The notes: generated by a model from the sequence alone, not told the origin. Positions 31,667 to 42,995 are shown, numbered from the stretch's first letter. The stretch: DNA of 64,000 nt from Sabethes cyaneus (GCF_943734655.1 NC_071354.1:32826847-32890846), one strand, 5' to 3'. Program-made: numbers and translations.

Positions 31667-33380
31667 CTCTAATGGGCTTTGTCTTTCGTTCCAAGAGATG
31701 AAATTTCGGTTGAATCTTTCTTGGTCACTGCTGAACACGTGGCCAATGCCATTCGTAGTACAAAACAATCATACTGCCCGGGACCTGATGGTATACCTGC
31801 TGCTTTACTGAAAAAATGCTGCGACGCGCTAAAATCTCCAATAGCCACTATTTTCAACCTCTCGTTACGAAGGCAAATTTTTCCTGAATGCTGGAAATCA
31901 TCGTTTATGTTCCCTGTGTTCAAGAAAGGTGATAAGCATAGTGTGGAGAACTACCGTGGTATCACTTCATTGTGTGCTTGCTCCAAGATATTTGAAGCCA
32001 CAGTCTATGACCATCTACTGTTTCATGTAAAATCCTACATCTCTACTTCACAACATGGCTTTTATCCTGGCCGATCAGCTTACTGGAGTTTACCTCGCTT
32101 TGTCTGCGTACAATGGAACAGGGTAACCAGATCGATGCTATTTACACTGACCTGAAAGCGGCATTCGATCGAGTCAATCATGATATCCTGCTAGCCAAAC
32201 TCGACAAATTAGGAGTGTCAACTAATTTACTTTCATGGCTTAACTCTTACCTACGCAATCGTAAAATCGCTGTTAAATTGGGTCCCAGTCAATCGAGATG
32301 GTTCCAGAATGGATCTGGAGTTCCACAAGGTAGCATCTTAGGACCTTTGCTGTTTTCGCTGTTCGTGAACGATGTCACTCGACTGTTACCTCCTGGAACA
32401 AGGCTGTGCTACGCTGATGATATAAAAATCTATCTGCCAATTGAAACCACATCAGATTGTTTGCGTCTCCAGAAATTGATCAATTTGTTTGCCGATTGGT
32501 GCAACTGTAATCGTATGCTAATTAGTATTCAAAAATGTACTGTAATCAGCTTTACTCGTAAAAAACAGCCCCTAGTATTTGATTACTGTATTAACGGTTC
32601 GTCACTACAACGGAGTTACTCAGGAACAGATCTAGGCGTTGTACTGGATTGCCAAATGTCATTTAGGCAACACTATACCTTTATCATCAATAAAGCGTAT
32701 CGTCAGCTTGGCACTATATTCCGAATTGGTAGAGAATTCCATGATCCAGGTACTCTACGTACTCTTTACTGCTCCTTGGTGCGTTCCGTTCTCGAAACTA
32801 GCTGTGTGGTGTGGGATCCTCATTAAGAATATTGGATACTTCGAGTTGAACGGATACAAAAATGCTTCATCCGTAAGATTTGCAGTATGCTGCCCTGGAG
32901 TAACCCTGATACTCTGCCGCCTTATGAGGAACTTTGTCAACTAGTAGGAATTGCGTCTCTTGAGCAGCGACGAAAGGACATCATCGTCAAGACTGCTCAT
33001 AAGATTCTGTTGGGAACTCTGGACTGCCCTGCTGTTTTATCGCGGCTTCAGTTACACTGCCCTCGTCGACACGCAAAAGCTGTTGATTCGCACCGAACAA
33101 ATTATGGACTTTATGAACCAATTCGTCGAATGGCTTTGGAGTATAATCGTTGCGGAAACAACATGTCTTTTTAGTTACTTTTGTACATTTGTAAAGTGTG
33201 TGTTTTGTATTTAGTAGTTTTTTATTGATTTTTTCCTATTGATTTATGTTTGTACAACTGTTTCAAAAGATATTGGGTTTTTGTGCCGCTTTGAATAAGA
33301 ATTTGAGACTTATTCAAGGTGGCTTTTCCCAATCTAATCACAATTCATTAAGACTCACTGTCGGATGAAGTAAATAAATA

Positions 33381-33410
<30 letters not shown>
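31667..33410 (+). mobile_element. CR1/T1-like non-LTR retrotransposon, 5'-truncated
   Basis: A 3' half of ORF2 is followed by about 195 bp of 3' UTR and a terminal run of AAATAAATAATAATAATAAT-type repeats (33371-33410), the short-repeat tail used instead of poly(A) by CR1/I-group elements. The 5' end falls within the RT domain at about 31667. No target duplication was found on inspection. One frameshift and one in-frame stop make it defective. Confidence 0.8.
31679..33174 (+). pseudogene. CR1/T1-like reverse transcriptase ORF (frameshift plus stop)
   Basis: The first frame (31679 to about 32100) has GPDGIPAALLKKCCDAL, LSLRRQIFPECWK, VFKKGDKHSVENYRGI and SKIFEATVYDHLL (RT motifs 1-2). A frameshift near 32085-32112 moves into the second frame, with YTDLKAAFDRVNHDIL (motif A), GVPQGSILGPLLFSLFVNDV, the catalytic CYADDIKIYL (YADD) and the GTDLGVVLDCQM thumb region. 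An in-frame TAA at 32824-32826 interrupts it, and the same frame resumes through RVERIQKCFIRKI to NMSF at 33174. No RNase H follows. GVPQGS...LFVNDV and the absence of RNase H favour the CR1/T1/Q group over LOA. Catalytic residues are intact, so inactivation is by frameshift, stop and truncation only. Confidence 0.8.
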
Positions 33411-33411
<1 letters not shown>

Positions 33412-33914
33412 CCGTAAACACGATGCGATCAACCTAATGACTATGTTATCATGAAAGTACACACAAGAAAACCTTATGTTCTGATTTTCATGCAAAAATA
33501 ATGAGCTGGAGGAGCGCTAGGTAAGAAAAAGTCCAATTTCTCTTTTTCTTTTTTCATGTCTAACGCTCTGCCCAGATATTTTTTCAATTCAGATATATTA
33601 CAAAATTAAAATAATGCATGAAATTTACTTATAAAAATTATTTTTAGGTCAATCATTTGGTTCTAGATGGCCTTTTCCTTCAAAAGTAAAAAAAGGAATA
33701 TTCGCGCATTAATTATTTTCGGAATTTTTCGGAATTTTTGTTTTCGAAAGATGATAACTTTTGAATGCATGGTCAGAATGTGCTTAGTATCAAAATGTCA
33801 AGAAATCTGTTCTGAACATATTTTGCATATTGCCAATTAAAAACAAATTTCGTATGCGGCTCTGGAGCTCCAAAAGCGAAGGCCGTCTACAGACGTTCTT
33901 ACCCGTTAGAGGGA

Positions 33915-34180
33915 TATAGTAACTATCTATTTTCATTGCTTTCCTATATTCTATAAAGTTCTTTAGTAGGTTGAAATATACTCTGAAAATTGTTTATTGC
34001 TAGGATGCATATGGATAGCACAGCGTTAATAAACAGTTGAATTAAGTTCCGAAGACGTGTCGATTTCTGTATGATCATTTCTAGTTCAAAACGCTAAAAA
34101 AGCCATTTTTACTCGACTATTTTCGATTGGAATTGAAATTCGAATGTGAAAATAGTTTCTTTCTAAACCTAATATTTGAC
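33915..34180. other. non-coding, no recognised feature
   Basis: AT-rich flank between the inverted repeat and the hairpin. Confidence 0.3.
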
Positions 34181-34430
34181 GAGCAACATTTCAAAAAGTC
34201 CAATGTGCAAATGAGAGATTCTCTTTGCGTCTCGTCTCTTACGTTTATTACGGCGGCATAAATGCACTTGAATACATCTATTTTGCATGAAACGACTACT
34301 GGTGTTATTGGAAAGCTCATCCTTTAGAATAATTGGGTTGAAATGCATTTATGCCGCCGTAATATGCATAACAGAGGAAACGCAAAGAGAATCCCTCATT
34401 TGCACATTGGACCTTTTGACATGTTGGTCG
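34181..34430. repeat. long hairpin (86-bp arms, about 77-nt loop)
   Basis: The left arm 34181-34266 and right arm 34344-34430 are inverted copies. Shared stretches include AAGTCCAATGTGCAAATGAG, ATTCTCTTTGCGT and ATTACGGCGGCATAAATGCA against their complements. Identity is high near the loop and at the middle. It is a MITE-like structure whose transcript would form a long imperfect hairpin. No TA or TTAA flank is evident. Confidence 0.75.
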
Positions 34431-34929
34431 AGATTTCCATGTTTATCCATGTATTCCATGTAAAAAATAAAAAGGTTTGACAAAACCTCTTTTTTTAAAA
34501 AAAGGAGGTACTACCACTAATCGTACCACTAATAGGGGTATCAATCGGCACCAAATTTAAGATTTTTGTTTTCTGACCTAGAATGAACAATTTGACAAAA
34601 TTCGATTCAAATCCGTGAAGGTCGATTACACGGTTATCGGATACTTTGCATGCATGCATTATCTAATGGATAATTTTTAGATTTCACATCTGAATAACTT
34701 GCGAACTGCCTAAGAAATAGTTTATATAAGAATTTAGTTCAAAGTGATGGGTATATATTTGACTCTGTCAGTTTTATGAAAATTACAAATTCAAATAGAA
34801 ATCAACAATAATATTTGAGCTGGAAATGCCCATACCAAATGACAAATAAGATGGTATAACAAAGGTTCGTTTCACCACTGGGTGGATTGAATCGGGTTTT
34901 TATTTTAGAGCATATTGCCATATTCTAGT
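34431..34929. repeat. AT-rich region with dispersed repeat family C (34830-34915)
   Basis: About 34830-34915 (CAAATGACAAATAAGATGG, TATAACAAAGGTTCGTTTC, ACCACTGGGTGG) is the reverse complement of 58115-58175 (CCACCTGGTGGTGAAAAGG, GAACCTTTGTCATACCA, TTTTATTTGTTATTTG). The remainder is not recognised. Confidence 0.5.
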
Positions 34930-35260
34930 ATTTTTTCTCGCAAACGCAAATTCGTCAAAGCAAAGTGTGCTCCAGAAACAAAGTTATTATCAATCGGGTT
35001 TTCTATCACAGGCATCAACTAAAATGATTTTCCTATAAGTTACGCTTGACTAATTAAATATATTTATTTTTTTAAAACCACTTGTTTTCAAAAATTGAAA
35101 TATTTTGTTTCTATTCACCTATTATTCCCATATGCACGATAAACTTTAATACGCATATGCTGCACAACTCCGGAGACTGCTGAAAATTTATTATTCATTC
35201 TATGGGATACTTTTTTATGGTCACTATAAACCAAATCGACCAGGGTGATCTGTCAGTAAA
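34930..35260. repeat. dispersed repeat family B, copy 2
   Basis: It is a same-orientation relative of 22600-22960: AATTCGTCAAAGCAAAG, CATATGCACGATAAACTTTA, CATATGCTGCACAACTCCG, GAGACTGCTGAAAATTTATTA and GGTGATCTGTCAGTAAAATTT. It is non-coding. Confidence 0.65.
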
Positions 35261-35790
35261 ATTTAACTCTTCTGCTCACGGATATATATTTTCAAGTTCG
35301 CAAGTAAGCTGTTTGACTGACTTAGCTCTTTACCAGAAAGAAAAGCGAAAAGGTTTATTAAATTATGGTGGTGACTGTCAAACAGCAAACAGCATAATCG
35401 GTTTTATTGCTTCCTTCAGCAGAGCCTGATTCCTAAGGACCTTCTAAAAGAGTGGGACACTTGGTCGAAAGGCAGTTTAATAGCGGTTTATGAAATTGGT
35501 TATGAAAACCAGTAGAGGAACCTAATAAAATTTAAAATTGTTATTAGGGAGGTGTTTTCAAAATTTACTTTTTCGAAATAAATAATGGAGTAATTCTCGC
35601 TGAAACGGGGCCACTACTGACACAAGGTCTTCAAATATTGGAATTTTAACGCTTAATTGGTTGAAAATGGTTAAAAAATAAGAACTACACTTTTAATACC
35701 ACGAAATAGTGGACTCTTCGTTCGCCAAGGGGCCAAACAGCTTCAAAAAAAGTGGAATTTTGAGCAAACCTTGAGATCTATATCATGTGA
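35261..35790. other. non-coding, no recognised feature
   Basis: The 75-codon frame starting at 35202 shows no domain and begins inside repeat family B. Confidence 0.3.
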
Positions 35791-35799
35791 TATTTCATA

Positions 35800-36335
35800 A
35801 ATTTGCCATGAAACAACTAACAAATGGTCCGGTTCTGTAAAGAAGAAGAACAGGGCTTTCAAATGGCGTAATAATTTTTTGGGCGGCCATCTTGAACTTG
35901 GTCGCCATATTGGATTTTATCAAAAAATCGCCGTTTTCACCACGAGCCCCCCAGCCGATTTTCATTTTAAGACCACCATTGGAAAGCTGAGTAAAAATGC
36001 TACAAGAGACATTCATAAAATTAAGTGTGCAATGGCATTAACTGAATAAAACAACCAGTTATTTGCAGCAAGGTTCACAATTTTCATATAATTATTGTGA
36101 TATTTTCAAAATTTACTGTGAAACTAACTACAAACGACACGGTGTTGTAAAGAGAAGAGATAGGGCTTATAAACGAAGTGAGAAAAAAAATCGGCGGCCA
36201 TCTTGGATTTGGCCGCCATGTTGGAACTTATAAAAAAAAAATCGCCTTTTTCGCCATGATCCCTCCAACCGATTTTAATTTCAAGACCACCATCGGAAAA
36301 CTGAGAAAAAAATGCTATGCCAATTCTAGCCCAAC
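35800..36335. repeat. tandem duplication of about 320 bp
   Basis: 35805-36005 and 36117-36320 are diverged direct copies. Shared blocks include GGCGGCCATCTTGAACTTGG versus GGCGGCCATCTTGGATTTGG, GTCGCCATATTGGA versus GCCGCCATGTTGGA, CCGATTTTCATTTTAAGACC versus CCGATTTTAATTTCAAGACC, and ACCATTGGAAAGCTGAG versus ACCATCGGAAAACTGAG. It is non-coding. Confidence 0.75.
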
Positions 36336-36375
36336 CCATGTCGCTAGATTAATAAGGGGGGTTGTGCAGACTCCT

Positions 36376-36515
36376 TTTGTCCAGCGCCTCTGTGGTTCAT
36401 AGGTACACGGGTACCAACGAGCCACATGCCCTGGCGGGTGTTGTGGGTTCGAATCCGGTTATAATCTCAGATTATAGCTTGGTTCGACCCATGCTCCTTC
36501 CAGCATTGGACAAAA
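36376..36515 (+). mobile_element. tRNA-derived SINE copy 2
   Basis: CTGTGGTTCATAGGTACACG resembles a box A region, and GGGTTCGAATCC at about 36448 is box B. The following ATTATAGCTTGGTTCGACCC matches the tail part of the copy at 6860-6990. The tRNA-like part cannot form a complete cloverleaf with an anticodon loop that I can place, so it is a SINE and not a tRNA. Confidence 0.6.
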
Positions 36516-37074
36516 CAACGACAACTTGTTAAGCGTAGCTACCTATTACCCCCCCCCCCTTCCTTTCTACTCTTTCCCTTCCATTCCCGAAAAAATCCTT
36601 CTTCATTGCTTTCCCTTACCGTCCTTTCATCAATTATAGAACCATCGTTTCAAATAAACAGTAGTATTCTTCTTGCTAATCTGAACACAGATTTAATTTT
36701 TGTTTCAAACAAAGAAACTGCTTTTGAAATTTACAGAATTAATCCATTAGAAAAATGATGATAGTTAGAAACAACAATATCTGTTGTTAAGTTCAACTTA
36801 TACCATATTTTTCAAGCTGAATTAATACTCCTTTTGCTTCTACTAGATCGTCAATAAACCCAAAAATACTTATTTTTGATTCAAAAATTTTTTTTGGTAG
36901 AAACTGGTATTTTTAGAAATAACAAAGCTTATTGTCGAACTAAAAGGTCAACCAGTTATTACCAAAAAATATTTTAGTTAGCCTTGAGTCTACAATATTT
37001 TTTGTTAAATTGATACAGAATCCTTTTGCATTTTCAATTTGTTTTTTTTTGTTATGACGACTCTTTTCTCCCTA
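36516..37074. other. non-coding, no recognised feature
   Basis: It contains a C homopolymer run near 36549-36560 and AT-rich unique sequence. Nothing else is recognised. Confidence 0.35.
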
Positions 37075-38730
37075 AGCCTTCAGAAGGCGATAAAAAGATG
37101 ACTAAAACACACATAAAAGACTAAAGACAACAAAGAGACGAGAGACGAGAAGACAGCGGTAAGATGACAATAATGTGATGATAGGATGACGGAATAGTCA
37201 TAAAAAGATTGCCAAAATGCGATGAAAAGTTAACGAGAAAACGAAACAAATCTAATGAAGATAACGTAAAAATGCGATGAAAAGACGCCAAACCTGTGGC
37301 AAAAATCAGAGTGTTACGATTAAAATGTGTCATACAAATGATAAAATATGCAAAAAGGATAACAAATAAATGGCAAATATAGGGTATGTTGCTACATCGT
37401 CATAATTGCCTATTCCCGTCCTATCCAACACAAATTATTAAAAATATCAGCATTTTTATGACACACAATGCAAAACTAGTTATTCCCTAATATTTTAGTT
37501 TGTTGTCCATCACATGCGATCAATCAAAGTTAGCTGAGATCTATTAAAATGCTTTTTATCATTAAAGAAGTCTTACCAACCGAATTTTCTACGTTTTTTC
37601 GTGCGACGAAGAAGACAATGTCGACTAATCGTTTTAATTTCCGTCATTCATAAATGAAAATAACTCACGCAAGGCATTGTCGTTATTATACAGCCAGGAA
37701 AACTTGCCTGACCTGCAGAAATTTTGTAGAATAACATTTATCATGCCGTCCTACACAAAATACATGCGCGTTAGCTTCGTAAACATTGTTGTGATTTTTA
37801 GTTCGGACGATGAAAAATTTTGATGGACGGATTTTAAAACGGTACGACGAATTTTAGCAATAAAGTCAGTTGCGTAATTTCAATAATATGCTTTAATAGT
37901 CGCTTTTCAGTGATTTCAAAGTTCACGGATCGGAAGGTAAGTGTGTTTTAGTCAACTAAGCACAAGAACTTTTGGAGTATTCATCAAATCCATCCAACAA
38001 ATGAGGAAAATTAGAATGGCTTTACTTATTACGATGGGAAAAAAACCTATGTCAGAAAGACGGAAAAACAGTTACGAAAAGACAAGCAAAATACAATATT
38101 TTTGTTATCTTGACCATAAACACGATGAAAGATGATGAAAGGATGACAAAAAACGAAAACAAGATGGCAAAACGTCAATGAAAAGGCGCTATTTCAGCAA
38201 TAAAAAACAAATTTATGAAATAGAACTGACAAAGAGGCGACGACGAGAAAATACAACAAAGAGATGACAAAAACCGACGAAAAGCAACGAAAAGATGACG
38301 TAGAGACGACGAAAGAACGACAAAAGGACAGTAAAATAAACAACAAAAAGATAAGTAGCTCACAGCGAAAAGATAACGGACAAATACGAAGAAGTGAAGA
38401 CCAGTAGACGAAAAGACGGTGAAAAAAAAGAAAAGGCGAAAAAATGACGAATATACATCAGAACGGTATCAAAAAACGCCATAAAAGCGATATAAAATAC
38501 CAAGAAAAAAGAACAATACAAAACGACGAAGAGACGGATGCAGAAAACGCAATGAAGAAACAATAAAAAAACAGCAAAACCGCAACTAGAAATGTCAAAG
38601 AAGACTACAAATGCCATCGCCATCAAACAGAAAATGCTACTAAACACGACAAAAAATGGCAACAAATTGCTGAAAAGAGACAAAAAGACGATGCAAAAAT
38701 GCTAGCAATCCGACCAACAAACGTTGAAAG
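37075..38730. repeat. degenerate GATGACAAAAAGACG-type repeat, two blocks
   Basis: Blocks at 37080-37370 and 38090-38730 consist of irregular words such as GATGACAAAAA, GACGACGAAA, AAAAGACGAT and ACAAAGAGATGAC, separated by a more ordinary AT-rich stretch (37380-38080). The words are the complement of those in 15700-16560. Long frames rich in F, L and S on the minus strand are compositional artefacts. Confidence 0.6.
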
Positions 38731-38734
38731 ATAA

Positions 38735-38835
38735 CAAAACTAAACAACGAACGGTCAATCTCGGTGTGGTGGACGCGGGTTCAAATCCCAACCCTGCAGA
38801 AGTCGCGAAAGACCTAAGCTATTAAGGTCACTAAT
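38735..38835. mobile_element. possible tRNA-derived SINE fragment
   Basis: TCGGTGTGGTGGACGCGGGT runs into CGGGTTCAAATCCCAACCC, a box B-like motif at about 38778. It is followed by TCGCGAAAGACCTAAGC and ATTAAGGTCACTAATAC, non-tRNA sequence. It is short and of a different family from the copies at 6.9 and 36.4 kb. Confidence 0.4.
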
Positions 38836-39189
38836 ACTATAATCAAATTTAATAATTAAGCAAAAATTGACATGAAACCGACAGCAAAAGGCTACGAAGT
38901 ACACAATAACAATACGATGACGAAAAATTAAAGACAGAAGATAAAAATCAGAGGGGTTGTGTACAAAACACGACCGCATATATAGGTGACGCAGTACTAC
39001 GTAAGTCTCTTTCGAATCATTCGATTCTTCATGTATACATGCTATATGCAACATATATACATGCTACATGCGTTGTATGTAACATTTATCAAAGTAGTAA
39101 CATTGCATATGTTCAATCCTCAAAAGATTTCAGAGTTATTTCTATGTGCATTTGGAAACAATTTAACAAAATCAAGAACACAAACTATT

Positions 39190-39545
39190 GCTTTACTGCT
39201 ACCTTACAGATATCAAATTCGCCTAGGTTTAATCGTCTCGCAGTAAAGAATTTCGGCTGTTCGGACTACAAACTTGTGTCTTTTTATCTGGCATACTTCC
39301 CTAACACAGACATCAAATTGGAGTAGGTTTTATCGCATTCGTAAGAAATCTGTTGGCACGAGGGGGCTTTGTCACTCTTTCTGACGTACTTCCCAAGCAA
39401 GAACATCAAAATGGTCTAGGTTTAATCGCGGTGTTAAGAAATCTTGTTCAAATGAGGAAACTTGATCACTTGTTTTGGCTTACTTCCCAAGCACAGATCT
39501 TAAATTGGTATAGGTTTAGATAATCGTAAAGAATCTTCCAACCAA
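39190..39545. repeat. tandem repeat of about 95 bp, four degenerate units
   Basis: Each unit carries a version of TACTTCCCAAGCACAGACAT followed by CAAATTGGTATAGGTTTAATCG and GTAAGAAATCT. The cores lie near 39205-39250, 39293-39350, 39390-39455 and 39480-39535. The array leads directly into dispersed repeat family A. Confidence 0.75.
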
Positions 39546-39812
39546 TCACGAAGCGAGAGGTCTGGTAAAACAAAGGTTCATTATTTTCAATTTTTCAATA
39601 GTTCAACATCAAGAATCCATACTTTTCTTCATTTGGGCCAATTCTTAGAAGATTTTACAATCGATTGGTGTAAGAATATTGAAAATCGTTCGGGAAACCA
39701 CTAAGCTATTAGCGTTCAAAACCTGACCACTTTTCGAGAAAGATTTTTTGGAATGACACCCTATACCTACCAGCTACCTTCCTGAAAGAGGTAGTCCTAC
39801 GTCAAAACTAAA
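39525..39812. repeat. dispersed repeat family A, second locus
   Basis: It begins with CTTCCAACCAATCACGAAGC and matches 1215-1500 over about 280 bp, including the CCAGCTACCTTCCTGAAAG end. Confidence 0.7.
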
Positions 39813-40219
39813 CAACACAAATGAAAATAAAATATGGAAAACATAGACAAAGGGCGAATGACGAAAGTCGAGAGTATGCGTCCTTGAATAAGGGAAAATT
39901 TGAAATGTGTCATAAACTGATTTGATTCAAGAAAGTATTAGTTTCCTTCAAATAGGTTCAATTAAAATGCGTTCATGACATACTGACTCTAAAATATCCA
40001 TCAAGAATACCTGTACGATAAAACATTTTCACATGTTGTGCAAGATATATCTAGGTGGAATTAAGCTTGGTTTATCCGTGTAATTTGTTTACACTTTTAA
40101 GCGAAAATAGTCAAACTCAATCAAACTAACCTTGAAATGAAGCACAAATTTCATTAAACTTTCATTTAAACGAAAAATTTGATTAAATTTTGCCTATGCC
40201 TTAGTTTAACGCATAATTA
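39813..40219. other. non-coding, no recognised feature
   Basis: AT-rich unique sequence, nothing supported. Confidence 0.3.
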
Positions 40220-40770
40220 TAACGCTTCACATCACAGAAGAGATGAAAACAAATAGTAAAACTACGGATTTTTCTTCAGCAAAACCTGGCATCACTGGGC
40301 GTTGTACAAAACAGAACAGTGCGAGTAACGGAGGGTTAATTATTTTTTCCGCCAGGTCGTGTGCGGCCAATATGTCCCACTTGCGACGGTGCAATATGCC
40401 CCATTGCAGATGAGGCTTTAAATACAGATAAATAGATATAAGTGAAAATCTATTGCCACTATTAGGCTCAGTTAGTATTGTAGAATAAAAATGCCAGGAA
40501 TATTGCAGAGTACTTAACAAAGCGGTGCAATATGCTACTTGCAGTATAATATGCCCCATGCAGAAAAGAAAAGCTATCCCAGGAGACCGACATGAGGTTT
40601 AATTTATATGAAAATACAATGTTTTGACAATGTCCAAGAAAGTTTAACTTTCCACAAAATAGAGTAGGCATATCAATTGCACAAATACTCAAAACACCAC
40701 GTGGAGCTCAATATACTGCAGCTGGGGCATATTGCCCGCATAGAAGAAACCCAAATTTTAGACGCCGTTT
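40220..40770. repeat. left part of an older repeat split by the foldback element
   Basis: Repeated GCAATATGCCCC-type words (near 40390, 40548 and, in complement, 40723) characterise this segment. TAGTATTGTAGAATAAAAAT and GCCAGGAATATT (40472-40504) are mirrored by AATTCCTAGCATTGCTATTC and TACAATATT just right of the foldback element (42779-42808), and GGGGGGCACATTATGCC lies at 42917. So the 2-kb element appears to sit inside an older inverted-repeat element. The left part also carries the 15.48-kb dispersed motif in inverted orientation. Confidence 0.5.
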
Positions 40771-40774
40771 TTAA

Positions 40775-42772
40775 CCTTCCTAATGCATTAGAAAAAAGTT
40801 ACATATTATGCATTAAGGGTCGAAAACGACCCAAGTTTTGAAATTGCTCTCATTCATCCATTTTCAATCCGAATTTCGTTTTCTTTACCTCGTTTGAAAG
40901 CTATGGCCAAAAACTAGCACCCAAGGTATGTTGGGGAATATTTGTTGACTGATGGCCACTTCTGCGTCGGTTCCGGAACACCCACTACCAGGTCCCGGGG
41001 AACATTTTTATATTTTGAGATAATTCATTTTGCGGCACATCAAATCACATTGGCTTGATAAAATAAGACTAGTGGAAGTACAATGGGGACATTTTGGACC
41101 CGAATGGCCACTTCCCCATCGGTTACGGAACATCCGGTACCTGGTTTTTGAGTCCATTTTTGAATTTTAGGATGATTTATCTTGCGGCACGTCAAATTAC
41201 ATCAGCTTGATAACGTAAGACTATTGAAAGTATAATAAAGACATTTTGAAGGCAAATGGCTACATCAGCATTGGTCCCGGAACATCCGGTACCCGGGTTT
41301 TGGCGCCATTTTTGTATTTTAGGATAACCCATCTTGCGACACATCAAATAACATCGGCTTGATTAAATAAGACTGATGAAAATAAAATAAGGTCATTTAG
41401 AAGCCAAATGGCCATTTTACCATCGGTTCCGCAACATCCGGTACCTGGTTCCGCGGGATATTTTTGGATTATGAAATAATTCATCTTGCGGCACATCAAA
41501 TCACAACGCCTTGATCAAATAAAACAGTTACAAGAGCTATGGGGACCATTTGAAGACAAATGGCCATTTCATCATCGGTTCCGGAACATCGGGTGCACGG
41601 TTTGAGAACATTTTTGGATAGGATAATTCATCATGCGCCACATCAAATCACATTGGCTTGATGAAATAACACTAATGGAAGTATGTTGGAAAAATTTTGG
41701 AGCCAAAATTACCATTTCACCATCGGTTCCGGACTATCCGGTATCCGGGTTTTGGGGACATTTTTGAATTACAGGGTAATTTATCTGTCCCGAGTTACCC
41801 CGTTTTACGGTTCATTATAAATACCGGGTACCGGATTATATGCGACTGACGCCCCATTACACTTCCATTGTTGTTATTTTATCAACGGGATGTGATTTGA
41901 GGTGCCGCATGGTGAATTATCTCAAAAGCCAAAAATGTCCCCCGTAACTGGTACCGGATGACCCAGTACCGATGGTAAAGTGGCCATTTGGCTTCTAAAT
42001 GACATTGTTTTACTTCCATCAGTCTTATTTTATCAAGCCGATGTGATTTGATATGTCGCATTATGAGTTATCCTAAAATACAAAAATGTCCCCAAAAACC
42101 GGGTACCGGATGTTCCAGGACCGATGCTGATGTGGCCATTTGTCTTCAACATGTGTTTATTATACTTTCAATAGTCTTATGTTATCAATGAGATGAAATT
42201 TGACGTGCCGCAATAGAAATCATCCTAAAATTCAAAAATGGCGTCAAAAACCAGGTACCGGATGTTCGGTAACCGATGGGGAAGTGGCCATTCGGGTCCA
42301 AAATGTCCCCATTGTACTTCCACTAGTCTTATTTTATCAAGCCAATGTGATTTGATGTGCCGCAAAATGAATTATCTCAAAATATAAAAATGTTCCCCGG
42401 GACCTGGTAGTGGGTGATCCGGAACCGACGCAGAAGTGGCCATCAGTCAACAAATATTCCCCAACATACCTTGGGTGCTAGTTTTTGGCCATATCTTTCA
42501 AACGAGGTAAAGAAAACGAAATTCGGATTGAAAATGGATGAATGAGAGCAATTTCAAAACTTGGGTCATTTTCGACCCTTAATGCATAATATGTAACTTT
42601 TTTTGCTGTGGCTCTCCTAGATGTCGCTGAAACCTGAAACTCCCCCACAATGCTAATTTTCCAAAGTTAGGAAAAGTCAGAAAATTTCAAGTCTCTAGCT
42701 CGTACCGTTACTGAGTATCAAGCTTTGTAAGTATGCCGATAGGTCGAAAACGACCCCAATGCACTAGGAAGG
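40775..42772. mobile_element. TTAA-flanked foldback element (1998 bp) with 150-bp tandem repeats
   Basis: The ends CCTTCCTAATGCA (40775) and TGCACTAGGAAGG (ends 42772) are inverted repeats, each bordered by TTAA (40771-40774 and 42773-42776), the piggyBac-type target. Each arm holds a tandem array of about 150-bp units: six in the left arm (GGCCACTT...CATCGGTT...CATCCGGTACC, phases near 40955, 41104, 41257, 41407, 41559 and 41708) and about four inverted in the right arm (near 41960, 42115, 42270 and 42425). The arms match over at least 700 bp, including ACCCAAGTTTTGAAATTGC and its complement. The left arm lacks about 165 bp present at 42603-42760. There is no ORF, so it is non-autonomous. 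Confidence 0.85.
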
Positions 42773-42776
42773 TTAA

Positions 42777-42995
42777 ATAATTCCTAGCATTGCTATTCTA
42801 CAATATTAAAGGAAATAAACAGTTGCAATTGATTTTAAGCTCAAAAATTAACATATATTCGTAGTTCTAACGTTAATCTTGGGAAGCCCGTTTGAAATAT
42901 ATCCATTTATTCTTACGGGGGGCACATTATGCCTTTACCATTATATATTACATTATACATTACCTTACCAGATTCTTTCTTAGTCCAATAGACAA
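42777..42995. repeat. right part of the older repeat split by the foldback element
   Basis: See 40220-40770. TTCCTAGCATTGCTATTCTA and ACAATATT are the inverted match, and CGGGGGGCACATTATGCC at 42917 resembles the GGGGCATATTGC words on the other side. Confidence 0.45.

Larger units (their letters stand above)
31654..33914. repeat. inverted repeats bracketing the CR1-like element (possible TA-flanked host element)
   Basis: TCCCTCTAACGGG at 31654-31666 and its exact complement CCCGTTAGAGGGA at 33902-33914 face each other, with TA directly outside both (31652-31653 and 33915-33916). This is the geometry of a Tc1/mariner-like TIR and target duplication. The inner sequence is mainly the CR1-like element at 31667-33415 and an AT-rich 33416-33901 part with no coding motif. 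It may be a MITE into which the retroelement inserted. The TIR is short, so chance is not excluded. Confidence 0.45.
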
